Origin: Aphelenchoides besseyi
Taxonomy: Eukaryota; Nematoda; Chromadorea; Rhabditida; Aphelenchoididae
Direction of reading: 5' to 3'
DNA: 64,000 nucleotides
NCBI GenBank assembly: GCA_024699855.1
Contig: JAMPIQ010000002.1
Coordinates: 9,486,001-9,550,000 of the forward strand
Part shown: piece by piece, positions 11,885 to 28,000 of the stretch
Numbering within the stretch: the stretch's first letter is position 1
Layout: each line of letters opens with the position of its first letter
Notes under the pieces: model-generated
The model's input: only the letters and a program-made list of their open reading frames with translations
What the model was told of the DNA's origin: nothing
Databases searched by the model: none
Translations under genes and position numbers: made by a program

Positions 11885-14221
11885 TTATCTGCGACCTTTA
11901 GACTCGAAAACATGATCATCGTATTTGTTTTTGTCAACTGCAGAACGCAATACCTCGCGTTCTAGCTCTAAGTTGCGTCGTGTTATTGAAAGACGTCGTA
12001 AGGCTGAGCTGTCCGATCCAGCTCGAGATGCAATGGACGGTTGATAACCTCGACGACTGCTTCTGCAAACGAATTGATGATAATAACAGTGCGCATTTTT
12101 GGGTAATACCTAGAATGTGATCGAGATTGTCGACTCGGAGGTGATCCAGAGCGATTAAATTTGGCCGGGACCCCTGATCGTGAGGCAGAAATCAAGTCTG
12201 ATCGTACCGATTCTCGGCCTGAAACTCTTGAAGCACGACTAGGGTTTGATTGGCGTCTTTCGCGATGAGTTGGAATTACAGGTGATGATATTCGCTTATC
12301 ACCCCACGCTGATTTTTTTTCCCACCACTCTAAACGTGGTTTTGAGTCTATGGAATCACGTCTAGAAGGAGCGACAGCTTCTGAATGAAATGTTTTTAAT
12401 AACATCAAGTTCCGTCAATTAGAACTTACCTTGACTGCGCTGTCTTTTGCTTACATTTCGCTTAGTATTCTCTTTTTCGCATGGAACTTCAAACGCTGCC
12501 TGTTGAGCTTTGAATTCGGCAGCAAGCTGCCGCTGTCGTACTTCATCCTGTTCTCGTTCCACTTCGGCACGTTGTCGTCGTAATGTAAGTTCAGATCTAA
12601 GATTTAAATGTATAAAAATTCAATGTGTTTGCTGCTTACCGCCATCGTTCTCTTTCTTCTTCTTGCCATTCTTCATGTTTCCTCATTTGTTCTCGTCGTT
12701 GATTGTCTTCGATTTGACGCAATAGATCTATGCGGTGTTGTTCTTTTTCAAAACGACGATGCTCTTCGGGAGTATTGCCGTGCAGGTTCGGATTGACGTA
12801 CGTTGACGGCAGATCTACGGCAAAAGAATTGAACGAACTTCTTGGATTAATGGGATAATCGATAGGACGTGGAGCATACGAATAGGCTTCTTCACTAACC
12901 TTAACAAAGTACACTTAAATCGTGAGAAAACCTGGACGTTAACGAGAAATAAAAGCGAAAAGTTGGCGTGTGGTTTTTTTCTCAAATCACATCTCCACCA
13001 CAACGGTCGAGTGATGCATTAATTTCGACGAAAACAGACCACAACCAACGTATAACTTACTGTTTGATAGATATTAGAGGGCTTCTTTGTGTACGTGGTG
13101 AATGAGTTGTCGAATTGTGGACTGTTATTGTTATAAGGCTAAAAGATATTGTAGCTATGTTTCGTATTAAAACTAATACCTTAAGCACATCAGTTAGCGC
13201 GGTAGAATTGAACGAGTTTCCTGGTGGAATATTTCGTTGTCCCAAATTCCAACCGTTCGAACTTCGTTTACCATTTCGAGGCTGCAAACTTCCCTTAGCC
13301 CACGGCAATCCGAAGTCCTCGATCATCTTTTTCTGTTCATAATTATCGACATTCGCGGTCTAAATTGGGTGATGGTTTTACGTATAAACAAAAAAGTCCA
13401 AGCCAATTCGTCTTAACAAAACCGGTTGGTCGTCAAGACGATAAGTGAAAATTTCGTTGTATCTCGAAACCCTACTAGTGACTTTCTTTCATTTGCTATT
13501 CCGAGTGTCCACTTTCTATTGTGGTCAAAAGCAAAATAGCTACGATTTACGAGTTTTTTGTGGACATAAAAGTGGATGTTGCCCAGGACTTTGTCGTAAA
13601 AATATAAAATACACAATAAGGTGTTTAACTCACCGATTGGTCGCAAAATGAAGAAGTGCGTTCAACTGTAAAATCCGTTTTCTCTCGATGCTTTTGATTC
13701 TGCGAAGCAACGGCCATCGCTCCAAACATTGCAGTGACGTTATTTCGCTTTGTATCCAATGAATGAGAACGTTTTCTATTCGAATGCTGAATCGAAGCAA
13801 ATTGCTCGCTTAGCATATCGTTTAACTCCGGATTCAAAGGTTGATAGAAACGCTGACCATCGATTATTACCGATCGAATACCAAATATCGCCGTTTGGTC
13901 ATCCGACATCTTCCGTGCATTGACAACAAAGGAGCCACTAATTCCACTGGAGTCCGTACTCGATTCTAACGACTGCTGCTTTTCATCGTTTTTGTAATAA
14001 GTAGAGGGAGAACACGAAGGTCGATCAAAACTCTGTGGAAGTATTGAATCATGAAAAGGCAGATGATGTGACTTCGGTGATGATTGTGAGTGAGGTGGCT
14101 GTTGGATATGGTCTAATTTGGGGATTGACAAGAACAAATGATTGTTGGAATACTTTGTAGCTCCAGGCAAGTAATGGTCAGAGTGTTGGGTTGATGGGTT
14201 GAATTGATAAGTGCGTACCAT
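11885..14221 (-). CDS. charged coiled-coil protein, function unknown
   Basis: Seven exons read in order on the minus strand, from ATG at 14221: first exon 14221-13634, then about 13360-13181, 13140-13062, 12914-12640, 12602-12431, 12381-12113, and the last ending at 11885. The N-terminal third is Ser/Pro/His-rich and of low complexity. A conserved-looking block IEDFGLPWAKG follows. The centre is a strongly charged helix (EEHRRFEKEQHRIDLLRQIE, then EEWQEEERERWRSELTLR) predicted to be a coiled coil. The C-terminus is Arg/Ser-rich. Arg/Glu-rich helices with an embedded Trp recall centrosomal or ciliary proteins such as CSPP1 or CCDC66, but I cannot show orthology. The start was taken as the first ATG of the long first frame. 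Confidence 0.7.
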
Positions 14222-14965
14222 GTTTGACAAGTATAATTTTAGTCAAACAACCAATGCAATTAGCAAAAAGAGATTTGTGTGTGCACGTTGGAAACAATCG
14301 AATTCGAACTGGGAATGAAACGAGTTGTGCAAAATCGACAGGTGTTTTCTCGTGTGTACAATATTAATTAGCCTCAGTGTACCTTCAAATCCGACTCATG
14401 TCATTCGTACGCCTTGGAAACCGACGTGCGAGATTTGTACGTGCGCTTGTTGGTTGAATACGAAGCCCTAAAAATTGAATTTTCCCACAATCGAAGTTGT
14501 ATAGTCGTTTTCTCATGACTGTCGCAAGAAGTAGTACAATTTTTGAGTGTTTATCTTTCAAATTCTAAAACAACCATAATCTCTTTACGAAATTATTGGT
14601 CTTTGAAATAGTACTATCAAAGGGTATTCGTGCGTTTGTCTTACGTACAAGTTTATTAAGACATCGAGCTAATCGTACAGGAAAGAAGCAGACAAGCTTA
14701 TCCTAGAAATTTGGACTTAGGATCTATATGCAAACTAAACGAGACAACCGTCAAAATATAAGTGAACAGAAGACATTTTGCAACGAAAATAACAGATAAA
14801 AACGTGCTAAATAAGTTGGAACGACCATTGACAACAACCATACTGTTCGAAAAAACTGTCAACCGTCGTTCGAAATGATTAAACTTTCCCATTCAAGCGT
14901 ATTTATTGTAAAACAGAAGTGTCTTTTAATTCAGGAATGTTGCAACGATAACGCTAAAACATCGT
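14222..14965. other. intergenic, 744 bp
   Basis: Lies upstream of the coiled-coil gene and downstream of vha-13. It holds TTTATT at 14902-14907, the minus-strand poly(A) signal for vha-13, 59 nt past its stop. A 64-codon minus-strand frame at 14892-14698 has no family resemblance and is probably chance. Confidence 0.5.
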
Positions 14966-19167
<4,202 letters not shown>

Positions 19168-19675
19168 TGTTGATTGAAACCTGAAAAACAAATGAAATTC
19201 AACAAAGTGCTTCTCGTTATTGATATTTTGCTTCTAGATTCAAGAACACGCAAATCAAAAGTTCAAAATTGAGCAAAATGTCACTGTGAGAATACAAAAC
19301 CAAACAACCAGCAATGGTTTTCCATCGTGGTCTTCAAAGAACGACGATCGTCTGAAAATGAAAAACCAAAAATCAATTTGGCGAAGTGCACTACGACCTC
19401 ATGTTTTCCGCGTCGGTCCACGGCACATTGCAAGCCACACATTTGTAAGTATAACCGCGAGATGGACGTTCAAAAAAGATCTTGGCGTGTTTTTCACAAG
19501 CAACTCAACTTTCAATTTGGAGCAATCAATAGCGTTGTTTTGATTCACTCTATCGCTTATGATCTGTGTTTTGGTTGGATTGCGTTTTTTTAACGACAAT
19601 GCATACGGCGTTTTGTAAGTTGCTAGATATGCCGCCAACAAAGGAACTCGTTATTTAGCTTCGGGTTATCACTCA
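19168..19675. promoter_or_regulatory. shared divergent upstream region of vha-13 and beta-catenin
   Basis: 508 bp between two divergently transcribed genes, so it should hold both promoters. Open frames at 19286-19593 (+) are short and resemble nothing. A possible acceptor (gttgctag) ends about 47 nt before the beta-catenin ATG. Confidence 0.5.
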
Positions 19676-22293
19676 ATGGCTCCGACTGCTGAATCAAATT
19701 TGACTATGAGCAACTTTCATTTGCAACCTGCTCCTCAAATTCAAATAGTTTCCCGTACTCAATGGCCAACGTAAGTTTTCTAACGGGTCAATCATTTTTT
19801 CGTACATTTTAGCTCGCAAGCGACCGCCGAACCAAACACTTCACAACGTCTAATTGCTATGCCGCGTCATCGATCTCAGTTAAATGGAACTAAACGGCAT
19901 TCTAACTACAACATGCATCAACAAGTGCTAAGAAGTCAACAAATAGCAGCCTGCGAAGAACGAGAAATGAACAACCAAATGATTGCGAGCTCGTCTAATC
20001 AGAAGAATTCGAGTGGGATGAGCTATTGGAATACAGAGCAATGGATGCAAGACCATAGATTTTCTGTTCCGGTAAATAGCATTCAGGAACAATTTAAAGG
20101 TTGTTTTTACTTCAGACTCGTTCTTCAAGATCAGTTCTTTCGGGCAAACGTTCAATTGTGTCGGGTGTCAGCGATGTTAGCCGGTTCAGTCAACTTAGCA
20201 TCAACACGAACTTGAGTATTCATACGGATATGGACGGCATGTCAGTGCAAACATTGCAAGATAACAATAAGTCATCCAATTCCAATTACGTGCAGCCTCC
20301 GTTGTTAGATGAAAGACGTCTCAACGAAATACTCGATGCAATTGAAGGCAAGAAAAAATTAGATTCTGATGGTGAACCCGTATGTTTTAAAGATAGTTAT
20401 TTCCGGAAATAATAATACTATTTAGACAATGCAAGATCGGAATTGGACTCTACATTATCTTTACAAGCAATTGCGTGACAGGCCCTATTTGACATTTGCA
20501 GTGGATGCTCAAGTAAAAATTGTTTATGTTTTAATTCGATTCTCCTATGAAACAGAGGGGCAAATTAGTGGTGTATGTTCCGAATTGCGAGCTTGGATAA
20601 CCACTCTTTTAGGTTGTATGGCATTGTGTGGCGATTATTCAGAAGATCACGACATCTGATCACATTTATCCAAAATTGCTTGAAGAAATTTTCACAAAAA
20701 CTCCAATTTACAATTTCGTCATGAGCTGTTTGACGTGAGCAAAAACTTTCGAAGATATCTAACGTTCTTTGTTTAGGTATCAGCATTCCAGCTGTTTCGA
20801 TATGGCCACCTTCATTTTGTACAAGCTTCTATCAAATAGTCGAATTAATTTAAAACGCATTCAAAATACTGAGAAGGAAAAAATGCTAGTACTACTGATG
20901 AACGTCTCTAACACTAAGTTCAAAAAGTCGATTATCTGGGAATGTATTCATCACCTAGTACGCTCATCGAGCATAATGGTAAGTGAATTTAAACAAAAAC
21001 GACTCTAGGACATGTTTTACAGGATTACTTTATCCAAGCGAATGGTATTGACTTCTGTATTCAAAGTCTGAATAGTGACGTTGAAGAAACGGTTCTGGTT
21101 CCAGTTGTTCGCGTAATCACCAAGTTTACAAACTACAACGATCGAGCAAAATCTGTGAAGTGCACTAATGTTTTCATGGAAATGCATGGTGTAGATGTAC
21201 GCTTGTATATCACAATGACATAAACCAAAATTGATTTTAGTCTTTGTCAAATTGGTTAGATCACGGTTCGCCGAGATTGCTGATCGAAATCACCGAAGTG
21301 CTACGAAACATTGGATGCTTGGTTAAGGCTCTGGATCTGAAAACACACGGCAAAAGATCGTTGATAGTGGCAATGCAACGTACGATACAACTTTTTGGTT
21401 CGTCCGATTTGGTTCTTATCGACTATATCACGGGGTTTTTGTGCAACATTACGACTGGCGATTTTGCGAAGTGTGCTCTCGCCAATCCCAACTCTATCAA
21501 CAGCCTTCTCAAAATGATGGAAATAGTTTGCACCAATCTCTGCAACTCGGACACTCACACAATCCAGCTCCTCGAAGTTATGGACAATCTTCTGCTTTGT
21601 TTAGCAAATATCGTCACGATTCAAGATGCTTGTGTGTTTCTCTATACGATTCCGTCGATTTTGTCCTTGTTTCTGGAAATGCTCGAGCTCTTTGCGATAA
21701 ATCACAGCTTCTTATGTGTACATCGGATTGTGCGTGTAAGTGCTATTTTCAGCGTCTGTATTTAAGTTATCTTTTAGATTGTCAACACCATTTTACGAAC
21801 ATGCCCGCAAGCAGTTGCTACGTTTCATTTGGTCTACGATAGAAGACGCAATTTGAACTACGTTCCAACAGTGGTGAACATATTCGGCTACCTGATTGAA
21901 CTTCGAGCTAAGGATGAAGAGAAAAAAAGAGTTGGCGATTACTTCAAGTTCCTTGAACGCGTTATCTTACTACTCGAACTAATGTCCAGAAACGCTGTTC
22001 TTTGCGAAAACATTTGTCTACATACAAAGTAAGAAAACATAATGCAGTTGTGTGTGGATCAAATTTTTAGGCAAATCAATTTTCATGATATTTACATCTG
22101 GTTTGTTTCAATGGGTAAAACGCAAATGGGTGAAAGTCTAAAACGTCTGAGCGATGCTCTTTATATGTGTTCTGCACCTACTCATTTAAGTGCGGGTAGT
22201 GCGATGGACACTTCCGAGCCTCATTACGCAAACGACATGATTTACAACGGACACAACAATCACTATGACTATTCCGCAAATTTTCCTCAATAA
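19676..22293 (+). CDS. highly divergent beta-catenin (armadillo repeats)
   Basis: Ten exons join in frame: 19676-19770, 19813-20071, 20116-20379, 20426-20512, 20613-20734, 20777-20978, 21023-21196, 21241-21735, 21778-22028, 22071-22293; 723 residues. The first ~240 residues are Gln/Ser/Asn-rich. Armadillo-type helices then run to near residue 650. Landmarks align in order with beta-catenin: AVDAQVVWHCVAIIQKIT (repeat near DEDQVVVNKAAVMVHQLS), SNWLDHGSPRLLIEITEVLRN (near HPSQRLVQNCLWTLRN) and GSSDLVLIDYITGFLCNIT (near GSDDINVVTCAAGILSNLT). No DSGxxS phosphodegron was found. This degree of divergence recalls the specialised nematode paralogues WRM-1 and SYS-1 more than HMP-2, but I cannot decide which. 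Beta-catenins link cadherins to alpha-catenin or co-activate TCF/POP-1. The start is the first in-frame ATG after an in-frame stop. Confidence 0.78.
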
Positions 22294-22294
22294 A
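22289..22294 (+). terminator. AATAAA overlapping the beta-catenin stop codon
   Basis: The last sense codon and stop (CAA TAA) followed by A spell AATAAA. If used, the 3'UTR would be only about 15-25 nt. The convergent unc-69 gene ends 111 nt away. Confidence 0.45.
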
Positions 22295-22404
22295 GAGCTG
22301 AAATGTCACGAAAAGTAGTTGATCGCGTTTATTATGATGAATCGAATCGAGATCATAAAAGCAAACGGAAAATGACTAGCAGCTTGAGAGACTTCAAAGC
22401 ACGG

Positions 22405-22837
22405 TTACTTGCTCATGGATGAGTTTATTTTTGAGTTCGTTGACTGGAAGACGGCACTCGATGACATCAAATTTTGAATGTACTGTCCGAGTACTTGGTT
22501 TTCGGAAGTCAGTTTCAACGACTCTTCTTTCACGCTGTCAACACGTCGACTTAGATCTAAAAGACGATAAATTGATGTCAAATTTCTTTACCTTCTAGAG
22601 TATTTTGCAGCTCCAAAATCTGAGCAATTACTCGGGCTTTCTCTTCTTGATCTTCGATTTCATCTCGTGGAAGCGGTTGAACTGCTCGCGGCGTCTTCGA
22701 GATGTTGTCCACCGCGTTGGGTATCGATTCTGAAACGTTAAATGAATTTCGTTCACAAAAATCCTCAGCAACATACCATCGTCAGCCAACGGAAAGTCGC
22801 CGTGAATACTCGGCATTTTTTCGTTTTCTTTGGCCAT
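22405..22837 (-). CDS. unc-69: SCOC / UNC-69 short coiled-coil protein
   Basis: Three exons, 22837-22777, 22729-22592 and 22556-22405, encode 116 residues. The C-terminal coiled coil ([40 protein letters not shown], then [13 protein letters not shown]) matches metazoan SCOC and C. elegans UNC-69 nearly residue for residue. The N-terminal half is acidic and unstructured. In C. elegans UNC-69 works with UNC-76/FEZ in axon outgrowth and synaptic vesicle transport; vertebrate SCOC binds ARL1 at the Golgi (established for the family). The ATG at 22837 is used; a second at codon 8 is possible. Transcription is convergent with the beta-catenin gene and divergent from OST4, leaving 246 bp for two promoters. 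Confidence 0.95.
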
Positions 22838-23083
22838 TAGATAATGATAAGAAGTGTTGGTTAGTCGAATGAATAAGCAGTGAATGAAGTGAAAAACTCA
22901 ATAACACCATAGGGAAACTGCAGAATCGACTAAAGTATTCGGTTGCCACAAACAAAATCAATAAGTCGAGTGGTCGAACAAACGTGTCGATTCTGCCGAT
23001 CTTTTTCATGTCCACGTTGAATTGCAAAGAAGCGAGTTTTTGAGTTAGTTTAACATTTTCGTTTAGAGTCCGATTAAACAGCC
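22838..23083. promoter_or_regulatory. divergent promoter region of unc-69 and OST4
   Basis: 246 bp between two divergent start codons. A candidate trans-splice acceptor (ttttcgtttag, AG at 23065-23066) lies 17 nt before the OST4 ATG. Confidence 0.5.
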
Positions 23084-23203
23084 ATGATCACGGATTTGCA
23101 ACTCGGAATTATTGCCAACGTTCTCGGCGTGACTATCTTTGTTCTCGTCATTATCTACCACTACGTTGTGGCCAATCAGAAGCGCCAAGTCAATCAGCAC
23201 TAA
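23084..23203 (+). CDS. OST4, small subunit of oligosaccharyltransferase
   Basis: An intronless 39-residue frame beginning MITDLQLGIIANVLGVTIF and ending KRQVNQH. It matches OST4 proteins, which are about 36-40 residues and begin MITDVQLAIFANMLG in human. It has a short luminal N-terminus, one TM helix (about residues 8-29) and a basic tail. OST4 helps hold STT3 in the ER complex that transfers glycan to Asn-X-Ser/Thr. It is easily missed because of its size. unc-50 follows 192 nt after the stop on the same strand. Confidence 0.93.
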   Translation: MITDLQLGIIANVLGVTIFVLVIIYHYVVANQKRQVNQH

Positions 23204-23284
23204 TCGGCCTCTGTTGCCGTTCATCTTCGACTGTTAACGTCGTGGCTTCGTTCTATTATCGTATTTATTCAATGTTATGGCAAT

Positions 23285-23290
23285 AATAAA
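23285..23290 (+). terminator. AATAAA between OST4 and unc-50
   Basis: Poly(A) signal 81 nt after the OST4 stop and 103 nt before the AG next to the unc-50 start, a spacing like that between cistrons of nematode operons. Confidence 0.6.
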
Positions 23291-23392
23291 GTGATTCTTT
23301 TACGTTCTGTTGGTTATTTTAACCACAATTGTTGAGTCGATACGTTTATCTTTTTCGATTGATTGAAGGGTTTTAACGGTCCCGTTTGTTGC

Positions 23393-23394
23393 AG
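23393..23394 (+). promoter_or_regulatory. candidate trans-splice acceptor of unc-50
   Basis: The sequence tttgttgcag ends one base before the unc-50 ATG. No upstream in-phase exon is needed, so this AG would suit spliced-leader addition. Confidence 0.5.
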
Positions 23395-23395
23395 A

Positions 23396-24678
23396 ATGTC
23401 TGGAGCGGAATTGCACCGCGCTGGAAAATGTAAGTTCTCGTGGCCAGAATCTTCTTTGCTGTGAAATTGAAGAGCCGCGCGAAACAGCAGCTGCCATCGT
23501 TCAGTCAATCGACCGCAAGAAAGGCGGCTGACCGACGGAAAGAAATTGAGGTCCCACTCGGCACTCTCTTTCCCATTGAATCCGAGAATTCTACTAGGAC
23601 AGCTCATAGTCGATTTATATCTGCTGTTTAGATTACTCACAAGGTCCAACAACGTCAGTGAACTCGGCGAATCGTTCTGCCTATTACAGTCGAACAGCAA
23701 GCGGTTATTCGACACCTGGTGCACGTTCTACTTATTCGACAACTTCGGCAGCAAACGTCGGTTGTTTAACGGGAGTAAGAATGAGTGCGGCGGCCAAATT
23801 GAATCGTTTTTTCCGTCGTCTTATTCATCTTCGACAAATGGATTTTGAGTTCGCGGCCTGGCAAATGCTCTACCTGCTGATACACCCACAAAAAGTTTAC
23901 CGAAATTTCATGAACCGAAAACGTGAGTTTCCATGTTCTATCGAATTAGTTCGAGTTCTTGTATTTAGGAGCTAAAGACCAGTGGGCACGTGATGATCCC
24001 GCATTTTTGCTACTTCTTGCCTTGTCGTTGTTGTTGACAAGCATACTGTTCGCTTTGGTATTGAATTTGAGTCTCGGTGGTTTTGTTGCTTTTTTCATGT
24101 GGGTCGTATTTGTGGATTGCATTGGTGTTGGTATAATGCTCGCGTCAATTACATGGTAAGTTCTGTCGTTTATACAATAGCTTCTTGTACTTTAGGTTCA
24201 TTGCCAATCGATATATGCGTCGAGTTAATGATCAGGACGTTGAATGGGGCTACTGTTTTGACGTCCATTTGAATGCTTTCTTCCCGATGTTCGTGTTGAT
24301 TCACGTGATTATGCCAATGTTATTTTACGGTTAGTGTTGTTTACTATCAATTAATTCAATATTTTCTTCAGGTCTTATCGATTATCCGTATTTTCTGGCC
24401 CGTTTATTTGGCAATTCCATTTGGTGTGTTGCTGTTTTCTATTACATTTACATTACGTTTCTCGGCTATACAGGTAAGGAGCATTTGGCTATTACTGATT
24501 CAAACTGTTGTTTTCAGCTTTGCCAATTCTTCAAAAGACGCACATATTTCTCTATCCAATCACTTTTATCTTTATTTTCTTCGTTGCAACTGTCAGCGCC
24601 GGTTGGAACATCTCACAAACTGCGATGGACTTCTATCACTTCAGATCCATGAATATACATCGTAATCGTGTCTATTGA
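23396..24678 (+). CDS. unc-50: UNC-50 family Golgi membrane protein
   Basis: Six exons, 23396-23429, 23632-23922, 23969-24155, 24196-24329, 24372-24473 and 24518-24678, join in frame to 302 residues. After a Ser/Tyr/Gly-rich N-terminus of about 75 residues comes the family core: FRRLIHLRQMDFEFAAWQML, YLLIHPQKVYRNF, DQWARDDPAFLLLL, VEWGYCFDVHLNAFFPMFV, FGNSIWCVAVFYYIYITFLG and SAGWNISQTAMDFYHF. Five to six hydrophobic helices are evident, as in other UNC-50 proteins. In C. elegans UNC-50 is a Golgi protein needed for levamisole-type acetylcholine receptors to reach the surface (established). The closeness to OST4 suggests co-transcription. Confidence 0.96.
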
Positions 24679-25077
24679 AATATGTGAAAAGCTGTTGAAA
24701 ACCAATTTATTGCCAACTTCGTAGTGCCCAATACTACAAGCCCGTTTACTGTGTAGCTTCTTTCGTAACAATTATAAAATACAAGATGCGTGTAAATGTC
24801 TGGAGTTTATCCTCCGTCTGCCTTCGATATTCATGATTGCATAAATTATAATAACACTGCAACAATATGTGTGACTTCAACGTAAAGTGTAGAAACTTGT
24901 TAATTGAACTTCATTTGACTAATTTCTCTAGAGACATGTTTATTGGGTAGTTTGCGAATGAATACATGAGCACGTTTTTCATTGCAGTTATCGTGAGGTG
25001 TTGGAATCCCGTGTAAGTTAGTGAAAAATATAATATAAAGCATTGAAATAGTCAAAGAATACAGTCAAATATTAAAT
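24679..25077. other. convergent intergenic, 399 bp
   Basis: AT-rich sequence between the 3' ends of unc-50 and the polymerase delta gene. No gene, RNA or repeat seen. Confidence 0.5.
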
Positions 25078-28000
25078 TCAAAAGTTTTGTAAGCATTCGA
25101 AACGACGAAACGCCGCACTTTTCTCTTCCAAATCCACTCGGGCCTTTTCGCGCATGTAGAAGATTGGACAGTCATTAGCTCCACATTTGATTTCGTCAGT
25201 GAAGTCCTCAGAACAATTTTGACATTCGGTCCAAAAACGACCGAAACGCTGTTGAGTATCGCGTAGTTCTCTAACCTGCAATTCAAAAAACAGTTGTCAA
25301 TTACAGATTTCAAACGCTTACTTTCTTGATGTAAATTTCATTGACTTTTGGCATACAATGACGACATACGGGGCTCTCAATATTCGCTGGAATGACGGCA
25401 CGACACATAAGACATTTTACTTGGGTATACAAGAATTGACCCATTCCAACTGTTTTACTCACTGGAACGGCACGAACACGCGCGTGTTTACCTTCTGAAG
25501 TCGTTTTGATGTCAACAATCTTGTCGAATAACTACTTACGCATTAGTTTTTGTTCTGTCTGTTCTTTGTACACTCCTTCAAATAGACGACATAATGGTTT
25601 CATGAGTTGATTTTCCAAATAGTAATCGACGTCGATTGGCAGCTTGTTTTTGAGCACATAAATCGGATCTTCAGCCTTGTCATAAGCCGGAACTTTTTTG
25701 CCTTTAGCCACGTAAACAAATGGAACTCGATCACCCAACTTTGGAGCTGAACCGGGATCACGTTTACGCATACGCTCAGCCAGAACAGAATGAGCTTGTT
25801 TAGCCGTATAAGACTCTTTTGTTAGTTCTTTGCTAATAATCAGCAAGCTGGTATCGATTTCATTCATCAACAACTGGCTAATAACTCGTTGTGCGTACTC
25901 CAATGCGCCTTCGGGATCACTGAATTAAATTTTAGTAAGAATAGAGAAAACAAAATTACTGATTCAATAGCATCAAGTCTAAACAAGAGCTCATCACATC
26001 TCCAACCAGTGGACAATTATCACGACGAATCGTCTCCATTCCCTTTGTGTCGATCTTGTCGAAGGCATCTGGTTTTGTGTAGTACACACCGGCATAACGT
26101 TTTTTGCTAATCAGCAAATAAGGCCAATAGACCTGAATAGAAGAACATAAACAAATTTACAAATATCACTACTTGCCTTTTCGAACTCCAACTTGATCGG
26201 TGCAACAAATGATTTGCTTATAAGTTCGGAAGCATGTTTTCCAAATTCCATTGCTTCAGCAACCGTTTTGACATGAAAATCGACCATAACTGAATCAGTG
26301 TCTCCGTAAATGACAACCGCATCTTTAGTCATATTGTAAGATCCCTTCTTGTAAGTGGCTGAACAAAGAATAAAGTTAACGATTGAATAAATCGGAGACT
26401 CACATTCGACTGTGCTTTTCGTCTTCTCGATCATTTCACGTCCAAATGCGGTAACCGAACTGGAAATTTCCAGACACGGCAATTTACCGACCGTTGCACC
26501 AGTAAAACCATAAACCGAATTGGCCGAAATCTTTAAAGCCAACTGTCGACTGTTAAGAACCATTTGTCTGAAATGTATTGCCAAATGCGCAACCGAACTC
26601 TCAAACCAACTTGAACGTATCTGTAGCTACTTTGAGTTCACTTTTTGCCTTTTTACGTGCAGACAACAAATCCTCCAAGATCATTGGCAATAATCCTCGC
26701 TTTCGTTTTGGAGTAGCAAAGTAGTTGTTCGACGGAGTCTTTATGTAATCAATATTCTCGACAAAACTGTAAAACTAAACCAATTCACTTAACAATCAAA
26801 CATACTCTGAGGGTGGATGCACAAGACAAGTGCTGTAACAAAGATTGTGTGCAATCATAATCGATGGGTACAGTGAAGCAAAATCCAAAGTAGCAATTGG
26901 ATTTGTATAGAAATTGCGAATAGGCTCGATAACTGTTGCACCTTCATAACTGCTCTCTGTATCCCCTTGATCCATTGCTGGTAAGAAGTAATCCATGCTT
27001 TGAGCCTAAAAATATAAAACATATACAATGAAATCGTCGAATAACCTTTCGCAATAACTGAGACAAAATTCGAACTTGTTGTCCACGAGCAATCAGAAAG
27101 TTTAATGGAACGCCCGTTACACGCGCCATTTCAATGTAATTGACAATGAGCAGAAGTTTCTCCAACAATCTGATCGGCAATTCAGCATCTTTGTAGCAAT
27201 ACATAGCCAAACGTCGACGCTCTTCATCGGTTCCTTCCTGAAGTAAAATCAAAGAATAAGTGGAGTGTTTTAAACTCTTACGTGAAGACGTGTAATGATT
27301 TGATAAGGGACATCTTCTTTTTGATCCTCCAAGAAGTGGTAACTGACATTGTTGAGAGTGTAACTACGCAGAGTAAACTCACGACGAATCACCTAAAAAA
27401 AGTTTAGTTTACTAACGATTAACAGCGTTCGAATAACCTGGTAAACGTCAAAAACAATTCGACCGTTCAATGTGATTCGTTTGTTGGTACGAGTTCCCAT
27501 TTGATTTGATGTAGTTGTCATTTCGCTGATGTGACATGGAGAGTTGTTGACACGTGCAATTGCTTGTGTTAAATACTTGTGCGTATCATTTTTGGAAATT
27601 TTCTGAAGATATTTAGCTCGATCCATGATGTAGGGAATATCGAAGTTTTGAATGTTGTAACCAGTCAGAATGTCCGGATCAATGTCCCGCACGTAATCGC
27701 CCCACGAGCGCAGAAGCTCTATTTCCGTTTTGCACGAAACAACTCGAATTCCGGCCATATCAGCACAACCATTGAGTACGAAGACAACTTTGGACAGCGG
27801 CGTATTGGAGCCTTGTTCCATGCAAATGCAGGCGATTTGAATGATAGCATCCACGTCTGGTTCCGGAAAGACACCTGGACGTGAAATACATTCGATGTCA
27901 AAGCTAAGTGTACGAAGCGGAGCGATGTCAGACCACGGATCTTCTGTTGGTTTGTAAGAAATGAGATCCTCATGGTAAATGGAAATCTAAATCAAAATTT

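Noticed and set aside
14698..14892. 64-codon minus-strand hydrophobic frame
   Set aside because: Isolated, AT-rich and without splice partners; no resemblance to any small protein I know.
20556..20570. 15-nt microexon (RGKLV) in the beta-catenin gene
   Set aside because: Skipping it also keeps frame, and the direct join DAQ-VVWHCVAIIQ matches beta-catenin better.
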